Source: an uncultured Bacteroidales bacterium (GTDB lineage: Bacteria > Bacteroidota > Bacteroidia > Bacteroidales > UBA932). Taken from it: DNA of 64,000 bases. Under the pieces are notes generated by a model, which saw nothing but the letters and a program-made list of their open reading frames with translations, had not been told where the DNA came from and searched no databases. The stretch is taken from positions 62,001 to 126,000 of the forward strand of contig CAMYVB010000001.1 in NCBI GenBank assembly GCA_947302175.1, written 5' to 3'. Below, piece after piece: positions 52,101 through 58,831 of the stretch. Position 1 is the first letter of the stretch. Every line of letters begins with the position of its first letter. The translations under genes and the position numbers were made by a program.

Positions 52101-52779
52101 AATCAAGAACCCTCTCACGCCCATGAAGCTCCAGATACAGCGTCTGCTCCGTCTCAAGGAAAGGAACGCTCCCGGCTGGGAGGAAAAGTTCGACGAAGTC
52201 TCCGCCGTAGTCCTGGACCATATTGACATACTCTCCGACACGGCCAACGAATTCTCAACATTCGCCAAGCTATACAGCCAGGAGGCTACTCTTATCGACC
52301 TCGACGCCATGATTAAGCAGGAGCTCTCCATGTTTGACAGCAGGGAAGGTATAGACTTCTCCTATCTCGGCTACGAAGGTGCGGAGGTGATGGGCCCCAA
52401 GCCCCAGCTCACCCGCGTGCTCGTAAATCTCGTCACCAACGCCATCCAGGCGGTGGAAAGCCGCCGTCAGGAGGAAGAGGAGCGCGGGGAAACGCCCACC
52501 CGGGGCAATATCCTCATCCAGCTGCGCAATTCCCTGACTCCCGGCTTCTACGACATCGTGGTCGAGGATAACGGCTACGGAGTCTCGCCCGAGCACCAGG
52601 CCAAGCTCTTCACTCCCAATTTCACGACCAAGAGCTCCGGCACCGGCCTCGGTCTCGCCATTTGCCGCAGCATACTCGACAGGTGCGGCGCCACCATAAG
52701 CTACTCGACCTCATTCTCGCTCGGCGGCGCCTGCTTCACGGTGAAGTACCCCAAACAATTGCAGAAATCGGGGAAATAG
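49192..52779 (+). CDS. Large NtrY-like sensor histidine kinase
   Basis: 1195-residue membrane sensor kinase. One helix near residues 15-33, an extracytoplasmic region to about 215, a block of about six helices (220-440), a second extracytoplasmic region (about 440-660), two further helices, a third small sensory region (about 720-870), a last helix, then HAMP (about 900-950). The kinase core has phosphoacceptor His969 in AHEIKNPLTPMKLQIQRL, LVNLVTNAIQAVE (N box), VEDNGYGVSPEHQAKLFTPNFTTK and GTGLGLAI. The H-box is of the NtrB/NtrY type that pairs with NtrC regulators, so the orphan regulator at 38730 is a candidate partner. Three sensory regions are unusual. Coupled to rlmH by ATGA overlap. 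Confidence 0.9.
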   Translation: MKLLPKCLSPKDLLALMLTMASVVILCLSLFTWKGGYDASDNVRKVERRLSRRFAVLEEEMEKAAMQSGDECLREGQLPADMVVYRYHNDTLRAWRGQFPLKNDDLSPRSSFQLFANPKAQYESPLAYASVVPALMNMGPKWFLIKKAEYDNITIIGGLEITDDNDSRSANKVNPKLGVSPVLSVVPLSETGGVAVTLRGDDVFKLLRSDTAAEGSVRSLLLWIAYLLFVVAALLFLHNDKTLGRFHMTFPLLLAVTLLLYFMGRKPGVLGPLFSPSLYADGGLLYSLGAVMIINVLVIVLVLCCYFVRMELLRDIKRSKHPDFALGAVAVTSVLLIGFVWAYTIYAMRSITLNSSINLELYKLGELSFYSGLVYFAFLALLMTVPLLLQMLRPALKRFTHKRFDAFSPFCRVAVAAIFAISVITVTSISGFRKEQNRQAVWANRLSVDRDIVSELHLRSLERTIERDNVISALSGVKGSEDVILNRISENYLSRFIQDYDISVVLLPDDGTSVFDNEFARRKLEDGEVISPGSHFLYTNPGGVHAVYTGVFAYYTPYSGLTHMFLELEPKANKQDKGYSSLLGISSSGKVLIPRTYDYAKYSGRDLTSLRGNFAYPTALNEDQYHMIFETPAPRFREGGYLHFINRITPEEAILISRPVISVSRYVTGMVSLALTAFLLVTSLLLTRVRKRTPSSERHYFRSRVISVLVMSLIVTLVTMASVSVFFVYQRNEHNQQAMMTDKLANIRSLVEYACKGAENIEQLSGKDFRDELERAGNLSNSDISLYTTEGRVFDSTLPEIFDREILGCRLDEDAFHNIVHEKKRYYINEDKIGSKRYNALYAPIFTSSGKMLCIMSSPYTGESYDLRMEAVQHFITILTVFLILLIIARFMTRTVVSRMFKPLELMSKKMSASDVESLEYISYDNDDEIRSIVESYNRMVDDLTRSTRQLAQAERDKAWSEMARQVAHEIKNPLTPMKLQIQRLLRLKERNAPGWEEKFDEVSAVVLDHIDILSDTANEFSTFAKLYSQEATLIDLDAMIKQELSMFDSREGIDFSYLGYEGAEVMGPKPQLTRVLVNLVTNAIQAVESRRQEEEERGETPTRGNILIQLRNSLTPGFYDIVVEDNGYGVSPEHQAKLFTPNFTTKSSGTGLGLAICRSILDRCGATISYSTSFSLGGACFTVKYPKQLQKSGK

Positions 52780-52789
52780 ATTAACTTAG
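52759..52789 (+). promoter_or_regulatory. Promoter for the ROK-GT2-LAB_N-ArnT run (variant -7)
   Basis: TTG (52759-52761), 20 bases, TAACTTAG (52782-52789), the same one-mismatch -7 and spacing as the serC promoter. The ATG follows 20 bases later. The -33 lies in the end of the kinase gene. Confidence 0.55.
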
Positions 52790-52809
52790 CGAGTCAATAG
52801 CCAAAAGAT

Positions 52810-53691
52810 ATGATGCACAGTAAATATGCCATAGGAGTGGATGTGGGCGGATCCCACCTCTGCTCGTCCGTTGTCGACCTCGACGAAAAGAAAATAGTCA
52901 GCTCTCCCGTGGTGACCCCCATGGACCACACTTCCTCCAAAGAGGAAATCCTCGCCTGCTTCAAGGAGAACCTCAAGGACACCATGGAAGCCTTCGGCGC
53001 GGAGGTGCAGTGCATAGGCCTCGCTTTCCCCGGACCCTTCGATTATGCAGCGGGCATCCCCCTGATGGAGCATAAGTTCGCCGCATTGTACGGCATGGAC
53101 CTTGGCGAGGCTCTGAAAGATACGATTGGCAACCATTCCCTCGAATTCCGCTTTGTCAACGACGCTTCCGCCTTCGCCCTAGGCGAGTGCTTCGGCGGCA
53201 GCGGCAAGGGCCGCAGCAGGGTCCTCGCGCTCACCCTCGGCACCGGCGTCGGTTCGGGCTTTGTCGTTGACGGAGTCCTCGACGAGACTTCCGACCGCGT
53301 TCCTGCAGGCGGAGAAGTGTGGAACCTACCTTTCGGCGACACCATCGTGGACGCGAGTTTCTCCACCCGCCGCGTAACGGGCAGCTATTTCGCCCTCACC
53401 GGCAAGGAAGTACCCGGCGCAAAGGAAGTTGCCACGGCGGCTCGCGAAGGCGAGCTGGCGGCAAAGCAGGTTTTTGCCGATTTCGGCCGCGACCTTGCTG
53501 CATTCGCCTCTCCCGTGCTGGAGAAGTTCGGCGCCGACACCCTGATTCTCGGCGGCAATATTTCCCGCAACTATATGCTGTTCAGCGAGCCCCTGCTCGC
53601 AGGCCTGCCCGCCGGCGTGGAGGTGAGGACTTCCTCCCTTCTCGACCAGGCTGCCATGATAGGCGCGGCGTCCCTTTTCCGCCAGGAGTAA
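52810..53691 (+). CDS. ROK family protein without the zinc motif
   Basis: 293-residue sugar-kinase-like protein. The phosphate loop AIGVDVGGSHLCSS, FPGPFDYAAG, FVNDASAFALGE (catalytic Asp) and LGTGVGSGFV place it in the ROK family. The usual CGCG.xGCLE zinc site is absent; in its place is VWNLPFGDTIVDASFSTRR. Such zinc-less members include glucokinases and N-acetylhexosamine kinases from Bacteroidota. No DNA-binding domain, so it is not a repressor. A second ATG at 52813 is equally possible. It starts a run with GT2, LAB_N and ArnT genes, with 10 bases before the GT2 start. Confidence 0.82.
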   Translation: MMHSKYAIGVDVGGSHLCSSVVDLDEKKIVSSPVVTPMDHTSSKEEILACFKENLKDTMEAFGAEVQCIGLAFPGPFDYAAGIPLMEHKFAALYGMDLGEALKDTIGNHSLEFRFVNDASAFALGECFGGSGKGRSRVLALTLGTGVGSGFVVDGVLDETSDRVPAGGEVWNLPFGDTIVDASFSTRRVTGSYFALTGKEVPGAKEVATAAREGELAAKQVFADFGRDLAAFASPVLEKFGADTLILGGNISRNYMLFSEPLLAGLPAGVEVRTSSLLDQAAMIGAASLFRQE

Positions 53692-53701
53692 GACTTAGGG
53701 A

Positions 53702-54436
53702 GTGAACAGGACTTCGCAATACTCTTTCACCGTCATCGTTCCCCTCTACAACGAGGCGGAGAACGTTCCGGCTCTGGAGCGCTCCCTGTCGTCGTATATC
53801 GCCGCCTGCCCCGAGAAGGCTTGCGTGCTTTTCGTTGACGACGGGTCGACTGACGGAGGTGGCAAGCTTATTAAGGAGGCCTGCTCGCGTAATGAGGCTT
53901 TTTTCTATATCAAGTTTGACAGGAACCGCGGGCTCAGTGCTGCTCTCAAGGCAGGCATAGATTATTGCGATTCGCCTTTGTGCGGCTACATAGACGCTGA
54001 TTTGCAGACCGACCCCCGCGATTTCGATTTGCTGCTCGCTGCTCTCGGCGGCCACAGCCTCGCTACAGGCGTTCGCGCGTCGCGTAATGATTCTCCCTCC
54101 AAGAGGTTCCAGAGCCGTTTTGCCAATGCATGGCGGAGGATGTTCACCCACGACGGCGCCCGCGATACGGGCTGCCCGCTGAAGGTGCTTCGCACCGATG
54201 CCGCAAAGCGGCTGCCGCTGTTCAAGGGCATGCACCGCTTTATCCCTGCGCTGGTGCTTTTGCAGGAGGGCGGGAGCTTTACTCAGGTGGAGGTTTCCCA
54301 CCGCCCCCGCACTGCCGGGAAATCTAAGTTCCACCTTTGGAACCGCCTTGCAGGGCCTATGGCGGACTGTTTTGCCTATCTTTGGATGAAGCCCCGCTAT
54401 ATCAATTATACCGTTGAATCTGACAATTTGAGTTAG
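53702..54436 (+). CDS. Family 2 glycosyltransferase (polyprenyl-phosphate sugar type)
   Basis: 244-residue GT2 with FTVIVPLYNEAENVPAL, VDDGSTDGG, RGLSAALKAGID and DADLQTDPRDF (DXD), the layout of dolichyl/undecaprenyl-phosphate glycosyltransferases such as ArnC and DPM1. It lacks the C-terminal membrane helices of GtrB-like enzymes. The start is GTG at 53702. One base separates it from the LAB_N gene, which in turn overlaps the ArnT-like gene, so the expected job is charging a lipid carrier with a sugar that ArnT then transfers. Sugar unknown. Confidence 0.85.
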   Translation: MNRTSQYSFTVIVPLYNEAENVPALERSLSSYIAACPEKACVLFVDDGSTDGGGKLIKEACSRNEAFFYIKFDRNRGLSAALKAGIDYCDSPLCGYIDADLQTDPRDFDLLLAALGGHSLATGVRASRNDSPSKRFQSRFANAWRRMFTHDGARDTGCPLKVLRTDAAKRLPLFKGMHRFIPALVLLQEGGSFTQVEVSHRPRTAGKSKFHLWNRLAGPMADCFAYLWMKPRYINYTVESDNLS

Positions 54437-54437
54437 T

Positions 54438-55082
54438 ATGGACTCTCCGCTGTGGATATATTGCATAGGCCTTGTCGCCCAGCTCTTCTTTACGATGAGG
54501 GTGCTTGTGCAGTGGGTGGCTTCGGAAAAGTCGAAGAAGGTGGAGTCTCCGTCGTCATTCTGGCTCCTCAGTATCGCCGGTTCAGCAGTTTTCATGTTCT
54601 ACGGCTACCTTCGCAAGGACCTTTCGATCACTCTGGGAGAGTTCCTTTCGTTCTATATTTATTATTGGAATATCAGGGCTCTCGGTCTTTTCCAAAAGAC
54701 AAACAGGGCCATTCCCTGGATGGTGGCTATTATCCCGCTTTTCGCCCTGGGGCTCATACTGGCTGATTTCAGTTCTTTCAAGGCGGACTTCCTGCCCAAC
54801 GAGAATATGCCCCTGGGACTGCTGATTTTCGGTCTCGTCGGCCAGTTTACCTACAAGATGCGTTTTGTGGTGCAGTGGGCGCACAGTTTCCGCAGGGGCG
54901 AATCGCTGCTCCCGCTGTCGTTCTGGACCTTTGCCGTCGCAGGCTCTATGATGCTGATTGTTTACGGTATCATACGTCACGACTGGGTGCTCGTGGCCGG
55001 GCAGATAAGCATTTTCCCTTCCATCAGGAACATAATGATAGAGCTTGGCAGCCGCAAGGGGTCGGATGAAGAAGTTATTTGA
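54438..55082 (+). CDS. LAB_N (lipid A disaccharide synthase N-terminal-like) membrane protein
   Basis: 214-residue membrane protein made of two LAB_N units. Unit 1 begins IGLVAQLFFTMRVLVQWVASEK and unit 2 FGLVGQFTYKMRFVVQWAHSFR; the paired LVxQxxxxMRxxVQW cores show the internal duplication. Each is followed by a PLSFW/PSSFW helix segment. About six hydrophobic segments in all. These small proteins are often found beside ArnT- and ArnC-like genes, and may handle the lipid carrier or its flipping; the exact function is unproven. Its 3' end overlaps the next gene by 17 bases. Confidence 0.85.
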   Translation: MDSPLWIYCIGLVAQLFFTMRVLVQWVASEKSKKVESPSSFWLLSIAGSAVFMFYGYLRKDLSITLGEFLSFYIYYWNIRALGLFQKTNRAIPWMVAIIPLFALGLILADFSSFKADFLPNENMPLGLLIFGLVGQFTYKMRFVVQWAHSFRRGESLLPLSFWTFAVAGSMMLIVYGIIRHDWVLVAGQISIFPSIRNIMIELGSRKGSDEEVI

Positions 55083-56784
55083 GTCGCATCCGGTCGGGAC
55101 GGTTTTCGCCTTCGCTCTCGTCTGCCTGTTGCCGCTGATGGCACTCAGGGACTTTTCCCCTGCAAATGAGCTCCGCTACCTCAGCATCGCCGACGAGTCT
55201 TTCTCGTCCGGTCACGTGCTGACGCTCTTTAACGGAGGCGCTGCTTATGCCGATAAGCCGCCGCTATACTTTTGGTTCATAGAGCTTTGCAAGCTGCTTT
55301 TCGGGGGGCATTATATGCTTCCGCTGGCGCTTTTGTCCTTCGCCTGCGTTTTCGGTATAGCCTGCGTTATGGATAAATGGGCGCTTAAGGGGGCTGATGC
55401 TCTCACGCGCGGGGCAGCCGCGGTGATGTTGCTTTCTTCGGCCCTGATGCTGGGGATGGCCGTCTACGTGAGGATGGACCTTCTGATGTGCCTTTTCATA
55501 GTGCTTGCGCTCTACTCTTTTTGGCGGGGGAAGCCGTCGCTCTTTGCGCTTTTCTCCTTCCTTGGGCTCTTTACGAAGGGGCCCGTGGGGCTGCTGCTGC
55601 CGCTGCTTTGCGTGCTTGTCCGGCTTTTCCTGAGGCGCGACTGGAAGGGGCTTGGAAGGTGGTTTGGCTGGCGCTTTTTCCTTATCGTCGGCGGGCTCAG
55701 CGCCATTTGGCTTGGCGGGGTTTATCTGGAAGGGGGGAAGGAGTATTTTGATAATCTCGTTTTCCATCAGACGGCCGGAAGGGCGGTGAATGCTTTTGCG
55801 CATAAGGAGCCTTTTTGGTTCTACCTGATTGTGATTTGGGGCGTTACGGCCCCGTGGTGCCTTTTGACTGTGCCTTCGGTCGTGATGTCTTTGAGGCGGA
55901 AGGTTTTAGGGGCTGCTTCGCTGGAGGGGGCTTCGCCGGAGAATTCGGCTGCGGCTTCGCCGGAGAAGGATTCTGCCGCTGCTTCGCCGGAAGGCTTTTT
56001 CGCGGTGGTCAGCCTCGTCGCTGTGGTGATGCTCTCGCTGTTCAGCTCGAAGATTGCGCTTTACCTGCTGCCAATATTTCCCATGCTCGTGTATGGATTT
56101 GCCCTACTTTCTTCGCGCACCGGGCTTCGCGGGTGGATGAAATGGGGCATGGGCTTCGCTGCGGGGCTCTTTATACTCATAGGCTTGGCGCTTTTCGCGG
56201 GCTTCTTTGCGCTCGGGTATATTGATTTCCTTTCCGACTTTGCGTTCTTGCGCACGGGGATGATGGCTCTTGTGGGGATTGCTGCTGTGTGGGCCGGGAT
56301 TTCCGTCTTTTGCGGTCTTGGCGCAGGGTGGCAGAAGGGAGTGCTGACGCTGGGAGTTACTCTCCTTGCCGGCCTTTTCTGCCTGTCTTTCAAACTTCCT
56401 GAAATTAACCGCATCAGCAGCTACGGTCCCCTCTGCGATGACATCCTCCGGGTCGAGAGTATTGGAGCCGCCCTCGTCCCCGGCGAAGCTGGTGGTCTCT
56501 CGTCGTCATTCGCCGGTTTGACCGGCGAATCTCCCGGCCAGGTTTACACCGTAGGCCTCTACCGCCCGGAAAACATCGACGTCTACTTAGGAGCAGGCCG
56601 GCGTGGGGTAGCCGTCCCCCCTGACGAGCTCCGGAACTGGCTCAGCGACCGCATCCCTGAGGACGCAACCATTGTGCTGGAAAAATCGACTGACGAGGCC
56701 TATTGCTCCCGTCTCTCGGGCCTCCTGCGCGCCTCCGGCCGCACCCCCTATCCCTCCGACCCCCTCTACACCATCTGGCGCTAG
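55066..56784 (+). CDS. ArnT-like polyprenyl-phosphate glycosyltransferase (GT83/PMT family), repeat-invaded
   Basis: 572-residue integral membrane transferase of the PMT/ArnT superfamily. ATG 55066 is inside the LAB_N gene. The first periplasmic loop NELRYLSIADE plus ADKPPLYFWFIEL is the conserved acidic and substrate-binding region, followed by 10-12 helices and a small periplasmic tail (from about residue 450). It probably transfers a sugar from a polyprenyl-phosphate carrier to lipid A or another envelope acceptor. Two oddities: a degenerate GCTTCGCCGGAG repeat in a cytoplasmic loop (55915-55992, coding AxSPE units), and a perfect 10-base palindrome with a 3-base spacer at 56508-56530 in the tail. 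It is followed by the repeat-rich gene-free stretch. Confidence 0.85.
   Translation: MKKLFESHPVGTVFAFALVCLLPLMALRDFSPANELRYLSIADESFSSGHVLTLFNGGAAYADKPPLYFWFIELCKLLFGGHYMLPLALLSFACVFGIACVMDKWALKGADALTRGAAAVMLLSSALMLGMAVYVRMDLLMCLFIVLALYSFWRGKPSLFALFSFLGLFTKGPVGLLLPLLCVLVRLFLRRDWKGLGRWFGWRFFLIVGGLSAIWLGGVYLEGGKEYFDNLVFHQTAGRAVNAFAHKEPFWFYLIVIWGVTAPWCLLTVPSVVMSLRRKVLGAASLEGASPENSAAASPEKDSAAASPEGFFAVVSLVAVVMLSLFSSKIALYLLPIFPMLVYGFALLSSRTGLRGWMKWGMGFAAGLFILIGLALFAGFFALGYIDFLSDFAFLRTGMMALVGIAAVWAGISVFCGLGAGWQKGVLTLGVTLLAGLFCLSFKLPEINRISSYGPLCDDILRVESIGAALVPGEAGGLSSSFAGLTGESPGQVYTVGLYRPENIDVYLGAGRRGVAVPPDELRNWLSDRIPEDATIVLEKSTDEAYCSRLSGLLRASGRTPYPSDPLYTIWR
55915..55992. repeat. Degenerate short tandem repeat within the ArnT-like gene
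   Basis: Four copies of GCTTCG(C/T)(C/T)GGA(G/A) start at 55915, 55930, 55954 and 55981, spaced 15, 24 and 27 bases, all multiples of three so the frame is kept. They code for ASLEG, ASPEN, ASPEK and ASPEG units with Ala/Ser between, in the loop after a membrane helix. Confidence 0.7.
56508..56530. repeat. REP-like palindrome inside the ArnT-like coding region
   Basis: ATTCGCCGGT (56508-56517), spacer TTG, ACCGGCGAAT (56521-56530): a perfect inverted repeat, read in frame as part of SSFAGLTGES. It is suggestive of a repetitive extragenic palindrome caught inside a gene. Confidence 0.72.
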
Positions 56785-57361
56785 GGCCCGAATCCCACCC
56801 GACAGCACTTAGTCTCTTGATTGAAGGGCAGGGAGGGTGCGGGCGCGCTCATGCGGGGAAAAGGGGGCCCACCCGCTCGCTTGACGCCTAACTTCTCCCT
56901 TTTATGGGCCTGGCGGCCCATAACGGTCGTCAGACACACGGCGTCATGCCTTCGGCACCGCTCCCTGCACTGCCCCGCGCACATCCCCTTTTCCCCTAAA
57001 TCGCTTACCCGCACCCACCCTTGCCCTTCGACAAGCTCAGGGGCCGCTTTCGGGCACGGAATGAGGGGTTTTTGTGCCCAATCAGTCTTTAAAACGCCTT
57101 TCGGGCACGCCATAGGCCGTTTTTGTTCCCGAGAGGGCCCTTCGACATGCTCAGGGATATTTGCGGGGGCTCTGCCCCCGAATGACCCCCGCGGCCTACT
57201 ACCTTTCCGTATTTGCCTGACGGCAAATACCCGACCCGGCCGGTCGCCTGATGGCGACTATTACTTCCCGCGCACAACGAATCAAACTGGCAGCCTGAGC
57301 GGCCCTTCGACAAGCTCAGGGACCGAAATTACCGTCTAGAGGGAGGAGGATGCTCCGGCGG
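56785..57361. repeat. Gene-free repeat-rich stretch with palindromes
   Basis: 577 bases without a credible gene. Contents: three copies of CCCTTCGACAAGCTCAGGG (57024-57042; 57138-57156 with one change; 57303-57321). Four hairpins: TTATGGGCC/GGCCCATAA (56902-56923), CGGGGGC/GCCCCCG (57164-57180), GTATTTGCC/GGCAAATAC (57209-57230) and GTCGCC/GGCGAC (57243-57258); three of them share a GCC-TG(G/A)(C/T)-GGC tip. A 12-base direct repeat CTTTCGGGCACG at 57047 and 57098, each followed about 15 bases later by a GTTTTTGT block, gives a 51-base period. It follows the ArnT-like gene, whose own tail has a similar palindrome. A small RNA or attachment site cannot be excluded. Confidence 0.8.
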
Positions 57362-58831
57362 TTAGCGGGAGAGGGTGATGATTTCGAAGTCGGGGCCGTA
57401 GATGACACGGCGCACGGCGCTGTTGATGTAGCCTGAGCCGGGTTCGCGGCCTTCTTCGCTGAAGAGGAAGTCGGACTGCAGTCCCTTGGCGCGGTCGTCG
57501 TCATCTTCGCTCTGGATTGCCATGCGACGGATGAAGTACATTGCCGTATCGTAGCCCTGATATGCGAACGGAGTGGGCTCGGCGTGGTAGAGGGCCCTGT
57601 AGACAGGCAGGAAAGCTTTGACCTTGGGGGAATCGTAATTCACGAGGTATGAGCAGCTTACGTGCGCACTTACGTTGTGGAGGCTCTCCACGTCGAGGGT
57701 CTCGAAGTTGCGTATGCGCGAAGGGGCGTACATCGTGACGGGAATCTCCTTGTAGGTCATGATGGTGAGGTTGCGCAGCGCATCGTTCACGAAAGCTTCC
57801 TTGTCGGAGATGACGATGGCGTGGTTCATCGCGATGGGAGACATCATGGTCGTAAGCTTGTCTTCCAGCGTGGCGTTCTCGAGTATGCCGTACTCGACCA
57901 CTTTGTATTCCAGACCGGCGTCCATAAGCAGCTGCTCAATCCTCTGCATATCGGCGCCGCTTTCCTTCATAAGGAAGACCCTGTCGCCGCTGCGGAAATC
58001 CTCGCGTATCCACTCCACTATGTCGCGTATCTGGGCGTCATTGGGGCTGGGAGCGTGGATGAAATTGTGATGGGCGGCCGCAAGGGTCTCTGCCTTGGGA
58101 TCGAGGGGCGAAACCACGGGAATCAGGCTGTCCGAAACAGCCAGGGTGCGCTCGAGGTCGCGAGGAGAAAGGGGGCCGATAATTATGTCGCAGCCTTCGA
58201 AAGACGAAGGGTCGAAATGAGTCGAATCGGAGCAGTCCTTGACCTTCAGATCAACGGTTATACCAGCCTCTGCTAAATCCTTGAGGGCAAGGAGCAGACC
58301 GGAATAGAAATCAAATGCTGCGTCATTGCGCCCGCGGGCAGTCGAGAACGGGAGAGCCAGACCAACTACCGGGGTCCCGGACTCGCCCCTGACTTTCAGC
58401 AGGTCCGCAAGCCCGGCTTCCTTCTCTTCTTCCTGGAACTCAGGGAAGGGGAGGAAAGGGGATTCTTCCTCAGGGGGCGTCTGCCGGTTAACTTCCGTGG
58501 AAGGAGCCTGAGGCTCCTCGCCCTGCACGGGGAGAACTACGCTTTCCGGGTGGAGAGGGATCCTGACCTTCTGGCGGCGGGTGGTCTGGTAGGAGTCCAT
58601 GCCGTTGTAGGCCTTCAGTATGTCCTTATCGATGGAGAACTGCTCGGCTATGCGCTCGAGGTCGTCATACCATTTGGCCACATATATGAAATAGTCTTTG
58701 CCTTCCACTTGCTCGCCCACGGCCGCGCCGTTTTCGCCGGAAGGGTTCTGGGCACGGGCGTCGAACAATATGGAGCAGGAGGAGAAAAGCAGAATGAATG
58801 CTGCTGCAAAGATGGTCAGGATGCGTTTCAT
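57362..58831 (-). CDS. Periplasmic-binding-fold lipoprotein with N-terminal LysM-like domain
   Basis: 489 residues. ATG 58831 gives a signal peptide with a possible lipobox (LFSSC, Cys19). Residues about 45-92 look like a LysM repeat (YIYVAKWYDDLERIAEQFSID...NGMDSYQTTRRQKVRIP). After a Pro/Glu-rich linker, residues about 150-485 form a type-I periplasmic-binding fold (VVGLALPFS, IIGPLSPRDLE, PVVSPLDPKAETLA, SDRVFLMKES-type segments, then FAYQGYDTAMYFIRRM), as in LpoA/LivJ-like proteins. A peptidoglycan-binding envelope sensor or a PBP activator is possible; the ligand is unknown. ATGA overlap with the GT4 gene shows coupling. It ends at the repeat-rich stretch. Confidence 0.82.
   Translation of the reverse strand: MKRILTIFAAAFILLFSSCSILFDARAQNPSGENGAAVGEQVEGKDYFIYVAKWYDDLERIAEQFSIDKDILKAYNGMDSYQTTRRQKVRIPLHPESVVLPVQGEEPQAPSTEVNRQTPPEEESPFLPFPEFQEEEKEAGLADLLKVRGESGTPVVGLALPFSTARGRNDAAFDFYSGLLLALKDLAEAGITVDLKVKDCSDSTHFDPSSFEGCDIIIGPLSPRDLERTLAVSDSLIPVVSPLDPKAETLAAAHHNFIHAPSPNDAQIRDIVEWIREDFRSGDRVFLMKESGADMQRIEQLLMDAGLEYKVVEYGILENATLEDKLTTMMSPIAMNHAIVISDKEAFVNDALRNLTIMTYKEIPVTMYAPSRIRNFETLDVESLHNVSAHVSCSYLVNYDSPKVKAFLPVYRALYHAEPTPFAYQGYDTAMYFIRRMAIQSEDDDDRAKGLQSDFLFSEEGREPGSGYINSAVRRVIYGPDFEIITLSR

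Noticed and set aside
56821..57339. Possible 172-codon protein in the repeat-rich stretch
   Set aside because: The frame is made of palindromes and repeats, rich in Pro, Arg and Ser, and has no recognisable domain or start signal.
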